This document shows positions 1-8,540 of a stretch of DNA of 20,000 bases, in pieces. This DNA is from Priapulus caudatus (lineage: Eukaryota; Priapulida; Priapulimorpha; Priapulimorphida; Priapulidae). Numbering within the stretch: position 1 is the first letter of the stretch; every line of letters begins with the position of its first letter. Location of the stretch: positions 688,081 through 708,080 of the forward strand of contig NW_014577073.1 of the NCBI RefSeq assembly GCF_000485595.1. The letters are read 5' to 3'. The notes beneath the pieces were generated by a model that was not told where the DNA came from, did not search any database, and worked only from the letters and a program-made list of their open reading frames with translations. Both the position numbers and the translations under genes were made by a program.

Positions 1-100
1 CGTCCGGACCGAAACTAGGTAACGGTACGTTACGTACTTCCTTTTCGTTAGTACGTCTACCTACTACGTCCGCCGACCGCGCGTCGTCGTGCGTGCGTGT

Positions 101-109
101 CGCGCGCGC

Positions 110-184
<75 letters not shown>
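101..184. repeat. (CG)n followed by long (GT)n microsatellite
   Basis: A short alternating CG run (101-112) passes directly into about 36 uninterrupted GT units ending at 184. Alternating purine-pyrimidine tracts of this kind can adopt Z-DNA. The flanks (60-100) are also rich in CGT/CGC steps. The tract is pure, so it is probably length-polymorphic. No gene is visible in 1-185. Confidence 0.97.
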
Positions 185-185
<1 letters not shown>

Positions 186-1170
186 CGTTAGCGGTTCTTA
201 ACTTTAGAGTGATATCTGGCGCAATCCAATAGCTTAATTAGATCACTCGTCGAGCATGCACGCAGAGCGACGGCGCGGTCCAGTGCAGCCTGGGTCTGCG
301 CGCATCAGTTGTGCGATGGTGAGCATAGGTGCGCTACGTATGCTACGGATGCACGTTTAGGCGTTACAATCCATCTATCCGTCTGTGATGAATCTCTACT
401 CGCTAATTCTCTGGTCTTGTTTACGTTTGACAATTTACGGAAGTGTGCGTGTTTAGCCAAATAAAGAGTGTTGGATGATCATCGGGAAGAAAAATGGGAG
501 AGAATATAAAAGTAAAGGGTGAGCAAGGGATAGAAGGCGAACGGGAGAAGAGAGACCAAAACAACGCGAAAGACCTTTACGGGCGCGAGGTCGAGGGAGG
601 AAGATGGTATAGGGGAGAGTGAACGGTAGGGGCGAAAATGAAAGAACGCAGAAAGTCCTACGTATAGTACCTGTCAATTCATTAAAAAAAACGCTAATCG
701 ATAACTGACTAACCTTGATCATAATTTGACGAGGTCTGTTAAAAAACATGCAAACTTTTTATCATGCTGCTATGAACCTATAACTCGTAATGTTACATTA
801 CTTTCTGGTCTGTTACGCCCGACATGTATAAGACATTTCATCAACGATATCAATTAGGTGAGTCAAGTGCGGATCTTAGAGGGACAGTGGATTTTAAAAG
901 TAAAGGCGCACGGATTGTACGTCATCTTAGCTCGACGTAACTGATGTATGACCGCGGACTAGTCGCTCGAGTATAGATCGGTTCAAAAACGCCTGAACGA
1001 ACATCCACACCACGCTACTCATTAACCCGTTAAGGCATGCGTTGATTGTCTAAGGTTCACTGTTAGGAGTGTGTGAGGGGAGGGTACGAGTAATAAAATC
1101 TCAACAATACTGAGTGATTATTTATTTACACTTTTTAATGAGATAGAAGAAACAAATATAAGGAACAAAT
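185..1170. other. Unassigned non-coding stretch
   Basis: No convincing gene, RNA or element was seen. A minus-strand open frame at 453-749 is low-complexity and pyrimidine-codon rich because it lies over a purine-rich stretch (480-660) of the plus strand, so I do not call it. An AATAAA hexamer occurs near 461 but has no gene attached. Confidence 0.6.
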
Positions 1171-1203
1171 CATATATATATGTATATATATAAATATATA
1201 TAT
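1171..1203. repeat. Imperfect (TA)n tract
   Basis: About 33 bp of alternating T and A with a few interruptions (one G and an AAA), closely followed by a CpG-containing sequence. Confidence 0.85.
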
Positions 1204-1716
1204 CGCCGCATAAACCATACGCAATATTCTGAATCTGGGCTATCGCTTGAAAACCATCTCATGTTGAAAGTAGCGTCAAGTGTGTGGGTAGATGTTTAGC
1301 TAACGAGCATGTAGTTACCTATCCTCCCACTACACGCGTGTCAACTGATAGCAATATTACCTGTGTTATACTATCCGCCGTTCTCTATTTCTTTAAGCAA
1401 TCACGTAGGGAAACGAAAAGAAATTGGATGATGGTATCAAAATAGACTGACGATGATCGGAACGTAACGAAATCGGAACACGAACGAAACACTGATTCTA
1501 TCGTGTATAGAAGAAGAAAGATGTCGACTATCGGCCACGAGTACATGATCTATAAATCTATAAATAGCAATCGTCATTACATAGTATTATTGTCATCGGC
1601 CGACTGCTACTTATTAAAAAAAAACGAATTTATCTGCGAGTAACGTTCTCTATAAATAGCCGTCGGAATAATAGGATCCCCGGATGAATCTCGGCTCCAT
1701 TTGATGGCATCCTCAA
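1204..1716. other. Unassigned non-coding stretch
   Basis: AT-leaning sequence with scattered CpG-containing words. No open frame of note, no repeat and no RNA gene recognised. Confidence 0.55.
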
Positions 1717-1926
1717 TTATAGCTTGAGCTCTCCATCGGCGCACAGAAGGTTACACTCGGTTACTGGGTTAATGAGAATCGGTATCGATTCGATAAAAAA
1801 AATCTGCGCCGGGTAAAAAAATTTCTGCCGCCGTTTAAAGATAGGGTCAGGGCTCGGTCCGCGTTGTCGCATTAATCTTTCATCAAAGGTCTGCGCAGAC
1901 ACATCGATTTCGTTGATGTCTGGTCT
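1717..1926 (-). CDS. Exon-like open frame, no family recognised
   Basis: Read on the minus strand, this frame is open from an upstream stop near 1932 to a TAA at 1717 (about 70 codons). It lacks an ATG near its start; the first internal ATG lies about 17 codons in. The peptide begins like DINEIDVSAQTFDERL, and its composition is balanced rather than low-complexity, with acidic and hydrophobic residues mixed. An AG lies close to its 5' edge, so an internal exon is possible, but the pyrimidine tract before it is poor. No domain was recognised, and a chance frame is the leading alternative. Confidence 0.15.
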   Translation of the reverse strand, partial: RPDINEIDVSAQTFDERLMRQRGPSPDPIFKRRQKFFYPAQIFFIESIPILINPVTECNLLCADGELKL

Positions 1927-1932
1927 GGTTTA

Positions 1933-2250
1933 CTTTACCGAAAAATCGCGCCTGTTTCGCTGTACGGAGACAGCTGAAGCGTGTATTACGTGCTCCGGAT
2001 AACGAGGTGTGTGATCAAACTATTGTTCAGTGTTCTGCCGGTGACGCACGGTCGGGAGCGGCTGTTTTTCTTACTGCAATTCGGACCTTAATCCCGTTTA
2101 TGAATTTTTTAATCGCTAATCTGTAGTCCAGGTGTTTTACTCAAACAAGGAGGGCAAATATTATGTGAAAGTAAAAGCAACGGATAGAACGAAAGAATGA
2201 AAGAGGGATGGGGAGAGCGAGAATTGGGATGGGGATATAAACCGGGAGCA
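1933..2250. other. Unassigned stretch
   Basis: No supported feature. A short minus-strand frame at 2109-2312 is serine- and proline-rich and looks like a composition artefact. Confidence 0.5.
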
Positions 2251-2251
2251 A

Positions 2252-2280
2252 GCGAGAGAGATATATCTACCCTCTCTCGC
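2252..2280. repeat. 9-bp perfect inverted repeat
   Basis: GCGAGAGAG at 2252-2260 is the exact reverse complement of CTCTCTCGC at 2272-2280, with an 11-nt AT-rich loop. It is purine-rich on one arm and pyrimidine-rich on the other, so it may simply be two microsatellite-like scraps. Confidence 0.6.
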
Positions 2281-2579
2281 GTCACGTCACACTGCGGCCG
2301 CGACAAGCACACAAGGGCACGCGGCGGTGACCGATCCTACCGTATTGTCCTATCATAACGCACGCGTACTATCGACTATCTACGATTGTGTTTACAACAA
2401 AGTGTCTCTACGCGTGGAACCTAGCACGGCGTCGTCGTAGTATGTATATTCAGCGAGATAGTGGTTACGCACACACGCGCCACCCCGCTTACCTACCTAA
2501 ACGAGACATTTACCGTGTGCGTCATGAAGCATAAACATCGTGCGACGACGTTGCAGTCTGTACCTTCGTGTTTCGGTTT

Positions 2580-2650
2580 CTCCCCCGCTCTTTCTCCCTT
2601 TCCCTTCCTTTGTTTCTATCTTGCTATCTGCCTTTCTCTCTCTGTCTGTC

Positions 2651-2699
<49 letters not shown>

Positions 2700-2750
2700 A
2701 TCTCGGGTTCTGCTCTTGTCTCTCCCTTTCAAATCTTTTCTCTCTTGCGT

Positions 2751-2801
<51 letters not shown>

Positions 2802-2900
2802 TGCGTACTCTTTAAACAGCTCTCTCTCACACTCTTTTTTGTCTCTCTCTGGCTCTTTCTCTCACCCACCATCTATCTTTCTCTATCGTTTTCCGTATCA
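2580..2900. repeat. Pyrimidine tract with two (CT)n blocks
   Basis: More than 300 bp of nearly pure C/T on the plus strand, with uninterrupted (CT)n at 2654-2693 and 2761-2798. The three overlapping frames through it encode Ser-Leu repeats and are artefacts. Such mirror-symmetric tracts can form triplex DNA, and they also mimic the pyrimidine tract of splice acceptors. Confidence 0.95.
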
Positions 2901-3046
2901 TCTCATGATTTAGAATGTCAGATGAAATTGCGTTTTCTTTCGTCCACGTAGGCCTCTGCGCCTTTTAATGGTGCCCTACGTGAATTCCCTGGCTCTCCAA
3001 TATTTGCCATTACGTGTGAAAGCAATTATGTTGTCGTATAAATCTT

Positions 3047-3619
3047 ATGGTACTAAGCCTACACAAGCCGCTAGCATTAACACACACGTCATCTGTCCGT
3101 ATACCGCTTCCGGAAAACGAATGCCATTCCATTACAACTTGTATAACGACGTCGCGTTGCCGCTTACATTACTTGCCTTCCTTTAACGTTTCTTTTTCGG
3201 ACCTGGGTTGTGGATATGAGGGATGGAATAGTCGAAAGGTGGAGAAAGAAACACAGCGGGTGACAAGTTGGTGTCATATTTTGCTTTCCAACACAGCTCA
3301 CCATAAGCTTCTCATGATTACCAAATCAGCTTCCGTCGGAATTAAGCTCTTTCTCACCCAAAATCTGATTACGCAGGAGCGGTTGAAAGGGAAATTCCGA
3401 CGTGATCACAATTGCGGTAATACAGGATGCGTTCTATATCCATCGTCATCATCATCTTACTATCAGAGCAGGTTTTACATTGCAGATTACACGAGCTGTA
3501 ATCCAGGCCGATTCGAATTTCCTAACTACATATTAAAATCACTGCCGGACCACATTATAGTTTTCGATTCTTACATCTCGGATATACGTTCGAATATAGG
3601 AATCGCTCTGTACATTTGA
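3047..3619 (+). CDS. Longest open frame, unknown hypothetical protein
   Basis: A 190-codon frame runs from ATG 3047 to TGA 3617, open from just after a stop at 3017. It is the longest frame in the window. The second half is protein-like, with charged, aromatic and hydrophobic residues mixed (for example FPNYILKSLPDHIIVFDSYI), and it has a short serine run from a TCA/TCG stretch near 3445. I see no signal peptide, membrane segment or known motif. The same frame continues past the single TGA for 128 more codons to TAG 4004, which is unusual. It could be a decayed gene, an exon set, or chance in a stop-poor region. Confidence 0.28.
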   Translation: MVLSLHKPLALTHTSSVRIPLPENECHSITTCITTSRCRLHYLPSFNVSFSDLGCGYEGWNSRKVEKETQRVTSWCHILLSNTAHHKLLMITKSASVGIKLFLTQNLITQERLKGKFRRDHNCGNTGCVLYPSSSSSYYQSRFYIADYTSCNPGRFEFPNYILKSLPDHIIVFDSYISDIRSNIGIALYI

Positions 3620-4006
3620 GCTTCGTTCGCGCGGCTATCACAAGCAAGCGTTGCGTCAGTCGCCGGCAATCGCATTATTATTCGAAACACCGATTTTCGG
3701 AAGCTGCCCGCGTGCAAGGTTATGTTAACAAGCACGTACGGTACGCACGGCGAAGACATTTCGTTACACAGCGCGTATGTAAAAAGTGCGGATATCGGCA
3801 GCGAGGCGTATTTCGCTGTGCCGTACGTATGCCACGCAAACGCTGTATACAAAGTATTGGGAAGGAAGGAACATTCAGATCGTATATCATCGTCGATAAC
3901 TATAGGTTCTACACGACGGACTACGTTAGTTTGCATCGGTCGGTCTCAACATGCCATGGACACCGTCCATATGGCAAATGCCCTCCTCCTTCTACATTGC
4001 GCATAG
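3620..4006 (+). pseudogene. Same-frame continuation after the TGA
   Basis: After TGA 3617 the frame of the preceding ORF stays open for 128 codons to TAG 4004-4006, with an internal ATG at 3722. The stretch from 3722 uses many RNY-type codons (AGC GCG TAT GTA AAA AGT GCG GAT). Against the call, the overlapping plus frame 3616-4101 and a minus frame 3571-3936 are open as well, so the interval is stop-poor in three phases and the true coding strand cannot be decided. No domain was recognised. Confidence 0.2.
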
Positions 4007-4106
4007 ACATGGGGGTGTCTAGCATGGCGCATGGGGCATTGCGCATGCGCATAGGGATTAGACCGTTTTTTGCTCAATATATAGGGGGGACGTTGTTATA
4101 GGGGAG

Positions 4107-5126
4107 ATGTATACAAAATGCTACACTGGTTCCTCTAGTGCTTCTAGCCTACTTTCTACTTGTTTTAAGACGCTGTGAATCAACGTTCTACGCCGGCACT
4201 CTCGTGCACATCTAGTCTTAGAGTATAAGCTTTTACGAGCGACAGGCACATTGATAACACGATGCGATGAGCTATGAAGTTAAATCAGCGCACCTCCGTG
4301 TTGCTTCTGTTTCAAGATTGCTACATTTCAAAAGATAAAATAATAACGAAAGTAGCAAATTCGACAATGGATTGTCATTTAGTCAATATAAGTTACCGCT
4401 CTATATTGCATACCAACTCCAGTTACAGGTTGTGCAATATAGTTATATCTCCACGATTCTTTATAAATCTGCAAAACTCTTTTTCGGGAAGCACGCGAAA
4501 ACGGTAACGTGTTTTATGTTGTTAAGTTGGCTTCGCGTACGATTTTCCTTGGTGTAATTCTAACTGCTTTATATCTAGCCACCCATCGAGGAAGCAAGTA
4601 CGCAATTTTTTTTTACTAAATTGTTAAAGTCACTCAAACGCCTTCTGTTTGAGAAATAAATATTAACACGTTGGTAAACGTATAATTCATACGTATAATA
4701 TGTATTCATTTAAGCCTATCCCAGCTCCTACTGGCTGCTTTGCGCACGCCGGGACTTTACCCGAGGCATGTAACATAAATACATTGGTATATATTCAATA
4801 GCATGTGGCACGCTATCAGCCAACCAGACAGCTCGATTTTTCACACGAATATAACTAATGTTCTTATAATATTCTATCACTGGGTGCCGCCCTAAGTAAC
4901 AGTGCGTTAGTGGACGCCAACAATACATTGACCAAGAAAATTGCTATCTTCCCTTATACGCCGTTTGAGTTCAGTCTTGGGTTTTCATGTGTACTACTTT
5001 ATCAAAACTAGAATGCAACCGACAAAATACGCTGTACTCTCAATCTGCTTTACAAACGACTATTCTGGCGAAAAATAGTGCGTATATTTTGTACGGTTTC
5101 ATCGAAGCGCATGACTGACACCAGCA
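4107..5126. other. Unassigned stretch
   Basis: Several 60-80 codon frames on both strands (4274-4507, 4372-4557, 4728-4928) have no recognisable motif and mutually overlap. AATAAA occurs near 4655. No repeat larger than 12 bp was noticed. Confidence 0.55.
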
Positions 5127-5905
5127 GTGCGTAACTGGAAAAGAGTTATTTTCTCAATGGCTGTATTGTTGCGAATTCCCGACCCAATGCACATGTTACA
5201 CATTAAACATGCACCGATTGCTGCTATATTGGGCCTTACCAAAGTGACCGCCAGCCTGGTTAACTTATACAAACAGCATAGCTATATGCAAACGTTCTTA
5301 CCACAACTTATATTATAATTTCCTATAAATTTCCTACAAGTTCTAAAAATGGGGTTTGTCCACTTAATACACGTACGTCGCGCCTAAACATAGCAAACCG
5401 CAGAACCGCAACGATATGAGCAACTGCGACGGGCCTATTTCTTTATGCAGCTTTAAGTTTGCCTGTTCCATCAACCGCACGATTAAAACGTTCAAACGCA
5501 CACACATGGGGGTTCATGAACGATTTCAACGCGCCTCACATTGACGCGACGCACGTTCGATGACCAGATTAACAATAAAAATAATGAAGAACAGTTATTG
5601 CCTACGATAAATGACCTTCAACCTGTGCCACCCAGGCACCGCCACCTTTCGCGTCGCTTCTTGCAGGTGACACCATCCAGAGGCGAGACTCGGAAACGCG
5701 CCATATCATTACGGGATCAAAGGGGAAGTAAGCCGCGATCCTTGACGCTTTTCTTCTTCCGCTAGGCCCTGTTATCGTACAGTCACACCGGCGACTTATG
5801 CAATCTCTCCAGCGACGCCGCATGCTCCCGCACGCATGGAATTCTTAGTCTGCACGTCGGACATCAAATACAAGGCACTAGCGCTTCCTGGACAATATAT
5901 ATCTC
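5127..5905. other. Unassigned stretch with weak short frames
   Basis: A 63-codon plus frame beginning with GTG at 5127 and two opposing frames at 5541-5765 and 5602-5823 are present. None has a domain or a plausible start context, and I do not call them genes. Confidence 0.5.
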
Positions 5906-5908
5906 TCT

Positions 5909-6105
5909 CTTTCGTTCTTTCTTTCTTTCTTTCTTCCTTTCTTTTTTTGTGTCACTCTTAATCTCTGTCTCTCTCTCTCTCTCTCTCTCTGTCTGCCTGT
6001 CTATGTGTGTCTCTCTCTCTTTCTCTCTCTCACTCTCCCTGTCTCTCTGTCTCTGTGTCTGTCGCTGTTTCTCTCTCTGTGTGTCTCTCGTCTTTTCTCT
6101 CTTCG
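5909..6105. repeat. (TTTC)n and (CT)n pyrimidine tract
   Basis: TTTC units at roughly 5909-5945 are followed by CT-rich sequence with GT and CTGT interruptions to about 6105. The plus frame through it encodes Ser-Leu-Val repeats and the minus frame Arg-Glu-Lys repeats; both are low-complexity artefacts. Confidence 0.93.
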
Positions 6106-6108
6106 AAG

Positions 6109-6297
6109 GACGTAAGTTCAGACCGTGACTGCGGCCCACGATCGCTCCTTCTCGCCGCCATCTTAGATCGCGAGCTGGTATTTACAGCTTATCAAAAAAA
6201 CGGTCCTTTAAGCATCGACGATATCGGTGATTCGATGGCTTTCCACATCGCCGTGCATCCCCTACGGATCGTTCGACCAATTCGCCTGACGCCCTGA
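6109..6297 (+). CDS. Possible terminal exon after a pyrimidine tract
   Basis: Directly after the tract, the sequence TTTTCTCTCTTCGAAG ends in an AG (6107-6108) that fits a 3' splice site. The frame that follows is open for 62 codons to TGA 6295. It is coding-like, with many C- or G-ending codons and a plausible peptide (ILDRELVFTAYQKNGPLSID). No domain was recognised. The start is not an ATG, so it would need an upstream exon I cannot find. A GTAAGT at 6112 could instead be a donor. Chance remains likely. Confidence 0.2.
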   Translation, partial: DVSSDRDCGPRSLLLAAILDRELVFTAYQKNGPLSIDDIGDSMAFHIAVHPLRIVRPIRLTP

Positions 6298-6428
6298 AAA
6301 AGGGGAAAGAACAAATGATTGGGATTGGCAAGCCTGAACATGAGTGCGAGCGTACACGTGCGCGCGCAATTTATTACGAAAAATGGCACGTACGCACATG
6401 TAAACGCGCGCGTACGCTCTCACGCTCC

Positions 6429-6505
6429 TACGAATACACAAAAAGCGCATGCACGTGTACACGCACACGCACACGAACACGTATATAAGCACACGCGCGC
6501 ACAAA
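6429..6505. repeat. Degenerate (CACACG)n tract
   Basis: CA-rich sequence with recurrent CACACG, CACGTG and CGCGCG steps. Frames on both strands through it are His/Arg/Val repeats and are not genes. Confidence 0.85.
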
Positions 6506-6658
6506 CAAGCTCATATACACCCTCAAGTAACAACACTAACTCAATAAGTATAACTTGAACCCAAGCATCCACACGCCACTCACTCTCCCTAGCTGTTACT
6601 CCCCACACGCGTTTTACAAAGTCAAACCTATATTTACACTACACACACGGTACAATAG

Positions 6659-6776
6659 CAGTGATCGGATTCGTAAGATGGATCGGATTCGTAAGTTGGA
6701 TTCATAAATTCGGAATGAAGGGATGCGTAAGCGTATCAGTCCCTGACTCGCCTACGCTACACGAATCCAATCACTG
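6659..6776. mobile_element. CAGTG-ended fold-back, possible non-autonomous hAT-like MITE
   Basis: The left end CAGTGATCGGATTCGTAAG (6659-6677) matches the reverse complement of the right end near 6757-6776, which reads CAGTGATTGGATTCGTGTAG. Inside are two 18-bp tandem copies (6663-6680, 6681-6698) and a smaller inverted pair (GCGTAAGCG / CGCCTACGC). CAGTG-type ends are typical of hAT elements, but I see no 8-bp target duplication in the flanks, so family and boundaries are uncertain. Confidence 0.45.
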
Positions 6777-6788
6777 AGTGGCACAGTC

Positions 6789-6797
6789 CCCCCCCCC
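6789..6797. repeat. Poly-C run
   Basis: A run of nine or more C residues lies between the fold-back and the paired CTCF-like motifs. Confidence 0.8.
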
Positions 6798-6831
6798 TCA
6801 GCTGTTACCTACGCGAGAGTGGCCATCGAGA

Positions 6832-6854
6832 GTACTTAGCGCACTCTAGCGGAC
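6832..6854 (+). promoter_or_regulatory. CTCF-like motif, copy 1
   Basis: This 23-bp unit contains GCGCACTCTAGCGG at 6839-6852. It differs from the commonly quoted CTCF core (SCGCCMYCTRSTGG orientation) at two positions. A second copy follows exactly 40 bp downstream with three transitions. Function is inferred from the motif only. Confidence 0.35.
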
Positions 6855-6871
6855 TGATGTAATCAAGGAGT

Positions 6872-6894
6872 GTACTCAGCGCACTCTGGTGGAC
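6872..6894 (+). promoter_or_regulatory. CTCF-like motif, copy 2
   Basis: GCGCACTCTGGTGG at 6879-6892 matches 13 of 14 positions of the CTCF core in this orientation; the one mismatch is A for C at the fifth position. It is the better of the two copies. The unit could equally be a piece of a dispersed repeat carrying such a motif. Confidence 0.4.
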
Positions 6895-7230
6895 GCGAAT
6901 GAAGCGTAATGCGTTCGCAATTTTGTTCGACGCATTTTGACATCTCGAGCGCGTATGAAAAAAAATCCGCTAGGCTCTAGGCACGAACATTTATTTTAAA
7001 TTCTTGCTACATACCTACGTATAAGAGGTATGCTAGTATGTGTGCGAATAATACGTGTTAATTACACCCACATATGTGACACCGATCTGGCAAAATGAGT
7101 CGGAAGTCGCAAGTAGAGAGCCACAGAGCCAGAATTTACACAGAGCCACAGAGATCCACAGACCAAATATGCAGTAGAACATTGATTTGGTCGATTTTTC
7201 GTTTTTGATTAATTTTTAAAATATAAACGA

Positions 7231-7290
<60 letters not shown>
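7231..7290. repeat. (GC)n then (GT)n microsatellite
   Basis: Alternating GC at 7231-7245 passes into pure GT to 7290, and the G-run minisatellite begins within four bases. This repeats the CG-to-GT arrangement seen at 101-184. Confidence 0.95.
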
Positions 7291-7292
<2 letters not shown>

Positions 7293-7293
7293 A

Positions 7294-7398
7294 ATTGTCC
7301 GGGGGGTGATTGTCCGGGGGGTGAATGGCACGGGGGGTAAATGGCATGGGGGTAATTGTCCGGGGGGTAATTGTCCGGGGGTGATTGTCCGGGGGGTA
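7294..7398. repeat. Minisatellite of seven 14-16 bp G-run units
   Basis: Seven units follow the pattern ATTGTCCGGGGGGTR. Units 3 and 4 carry the variant ATGGCAC or ATGGCAT in the left half. Each unit ends in five or six G. A degenerate eighth unit (TTTGTCCTGACACC) follows. The minus-strand frame across it (7136-7423) is a Pro-rich repeat product, not a gene. The array may be the terminal repeat of a mobile element, but I cannot name one. Confidence 0.9.
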
Positions 7399-7422
7399 TT
7401 TGTCCTGACACCATATAGGTCA

Positions 7423-7780
7423 CCCGGCCATCGATTCGCTGCTAGAAAATGTGGGAACGTAACTGTCCTTCCACAAACCTAAGACGATTAGAAAATTTAT
7501 GTTAATGTATGTTGTTCGTGTCGGAACATCTGTTTATCAGAGTTTGCTCTTTCCGTGGCGTTAGTCCACCATGGATTGCTCTTCCGGCGAATATATGTCT
7601 ATCGCGGTATGTTCATCCCGCGAAGATACTAGAAGCGCGTTGAGATGAGCTAGCTGTCGTCATCGCTTCAAGCGCATGAATAGTAATTGGTTTTATTTCA
7701 ACACGCTTCAACCGCGAGAATACCGCGTCAAGACACGTGTACGACGCGCATGCAGCTAGCGGGAATGCCGTCGAATATAT
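7423..7780. other. Unassigned stretch
   Basis: No open frame, repeat or RNA gene could be supported between the minisatellite and the hairpin. Confidence 0.5.
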
Positions 7781-7787
7781 ATATGGC

Positions 7788-7865
7788 TATATATAGTATC
7801 AGGAGCGTATAATGACAAATATACGCTCAAAAATTTGTCATTATACGCTCCTGATAGTATATATA
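7788..7865. repeat. Long near-perfect hairpin
   Basis: The 24-bp arms 7797-7820 and 7833-7856 are exact reverse complements. After one mismatch, pairing resumes for eight more base pairs, giving a 33-bp stem (7788-7820 / 7833-7865). The 12-nt loop contains ATACGCTC, which repeats part of the right arm (7843-7850) and can pair with GAGCGTAT in the left arm (7803-7810). Two mutually exclusive folds are therefore possible. Could be a small MITE, a quasi-palindrome made by template switching, or a hairpin RNA precursor. Confidence 0.85.
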
Positions 7866-8340
7866 TGTTATAAAGTGCAACGTCATTCGACTACAGAGCT
7901 GCACTTACCGCCCTCTGCCCGTAAGCGTCTTTCCAAGCTTTCACGCATAGCTAAGGCGATCACGTACACTTTTCCGGCATCATAGCGTAGATGGCTTACA
8001 TGGAAGCGGCGTAAGCAACAATCTGTGACCCGGATGTCTCACTAAGCTGCGGCAAATAGACGTGTCTGCCTTGTGGATGAAACAGCGCCACGGCAAAGAT
8101 TTCGATCTTCCACGAACAAGTATTTAAGTCACGATTATGCAAATAAAGATTTAATTGTTTTAGATGTTTTCTCTCGGAATGATGCAACTGCCGCGTGTCT
8201 TAATTAATTAATTAAAATTTAAACCAATTTAAATGTGGGCCATGCAGCGATGATGCTGGAACGCCTTCTTTGGATTACGTCGATTGAATCCAATCTAAAA
8301 ATAAATATTAAATTTTATTCGGCTTGCAAAATAAAGGCGC
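7866..8340. other. Unassigned stretch
   Basis: A 63-codon minus frame at 7996-8187 shows no motif. A short TTAATTAATTAATTAA run lies near 8200 and an AATAAA near 8137. Nothing else was recognised. Confidence 0.5.
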
Positions 8341-8363
8341 ACGCTACGATGGTGTAAAGCCCT

Positions 8364-8448
8364 GTCTACACTAGCAAACTTTAGTTTGCAAACTCGAGCA
8401 AACTCCGAGTTTGGCAAGAAAAGTTTTCCAAAGTTTGTCAGTGTAGAC
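8364..8448. mobile_element. 85-bp MITE-like unit with 19-bp terminal inverted repeats
   Basis: GTCTACACTAGCAAACTTT (8364-8382) pairs with the reverse complement of 8430-8448, with 17 of 19 positions matching. Inside, AAACTCG and CGAGTTT form another inverted pair around 8390-8412. The interior is made almost wholly of CAAACT / AGTTTG words in both orientations. The size and inverted ends resemble a deletion derivative of a DNA transposon; no family is assigned. Confidence 0.5.
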
Positions 8449-8457
8449 CAGTTGACA

Positions 8458-8516
8458 AACTTCGGCAAACTAGTTTGCAGAAGTTAGGCCGTGCACCTTC
8501 TTGACAAACTAGTTTG
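8458..8516. repeat. Palindrome GCAAACTAGTTTGC and second partial copy
   Basis: A 28-nt near-perfect palindrome (8458-8485) has the 14-nt core GCAAACTAGTTTGC. A second ACAAACTAGTTTGC occurs at about 8503-8516. Both use the same words as the adjacent 85-bp unit, so the whole 8364-8530 block probably belongs together. Confidence 0.75.
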
Positions 8517-8540
8517 CTGAGGTTTGGAATAACTCATGTT

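Noticed and set aside
2461-2951. Three overlapping plus-strand frames of 91-150 codons
   Set aside because: They are Ser-Leu repeats translated from (CT)n tracts; pyrimidine codons cannot form stops.
3616-4101. 161-codon basic frame with a CKKC pair resembling a zinc ribbon
   Set aside because: It starts at TTG, competes with two other open phases, and lacks a consistently spaced second cysteine pair.
5864-6139. Minus-strand frame rich in Arg, Glu and Lys
   Set aside because: It is the reverse reading of the pyrimidine tract, not a charged coiled-coil protein.
7136-7423. Pro-rich minus frame resembling a PPG/PPD repeat protein
   Set aside because: Translation of the G-run minisatellite and the GT tract; the units vary from 14 to 16 bp and so do not keep frame.
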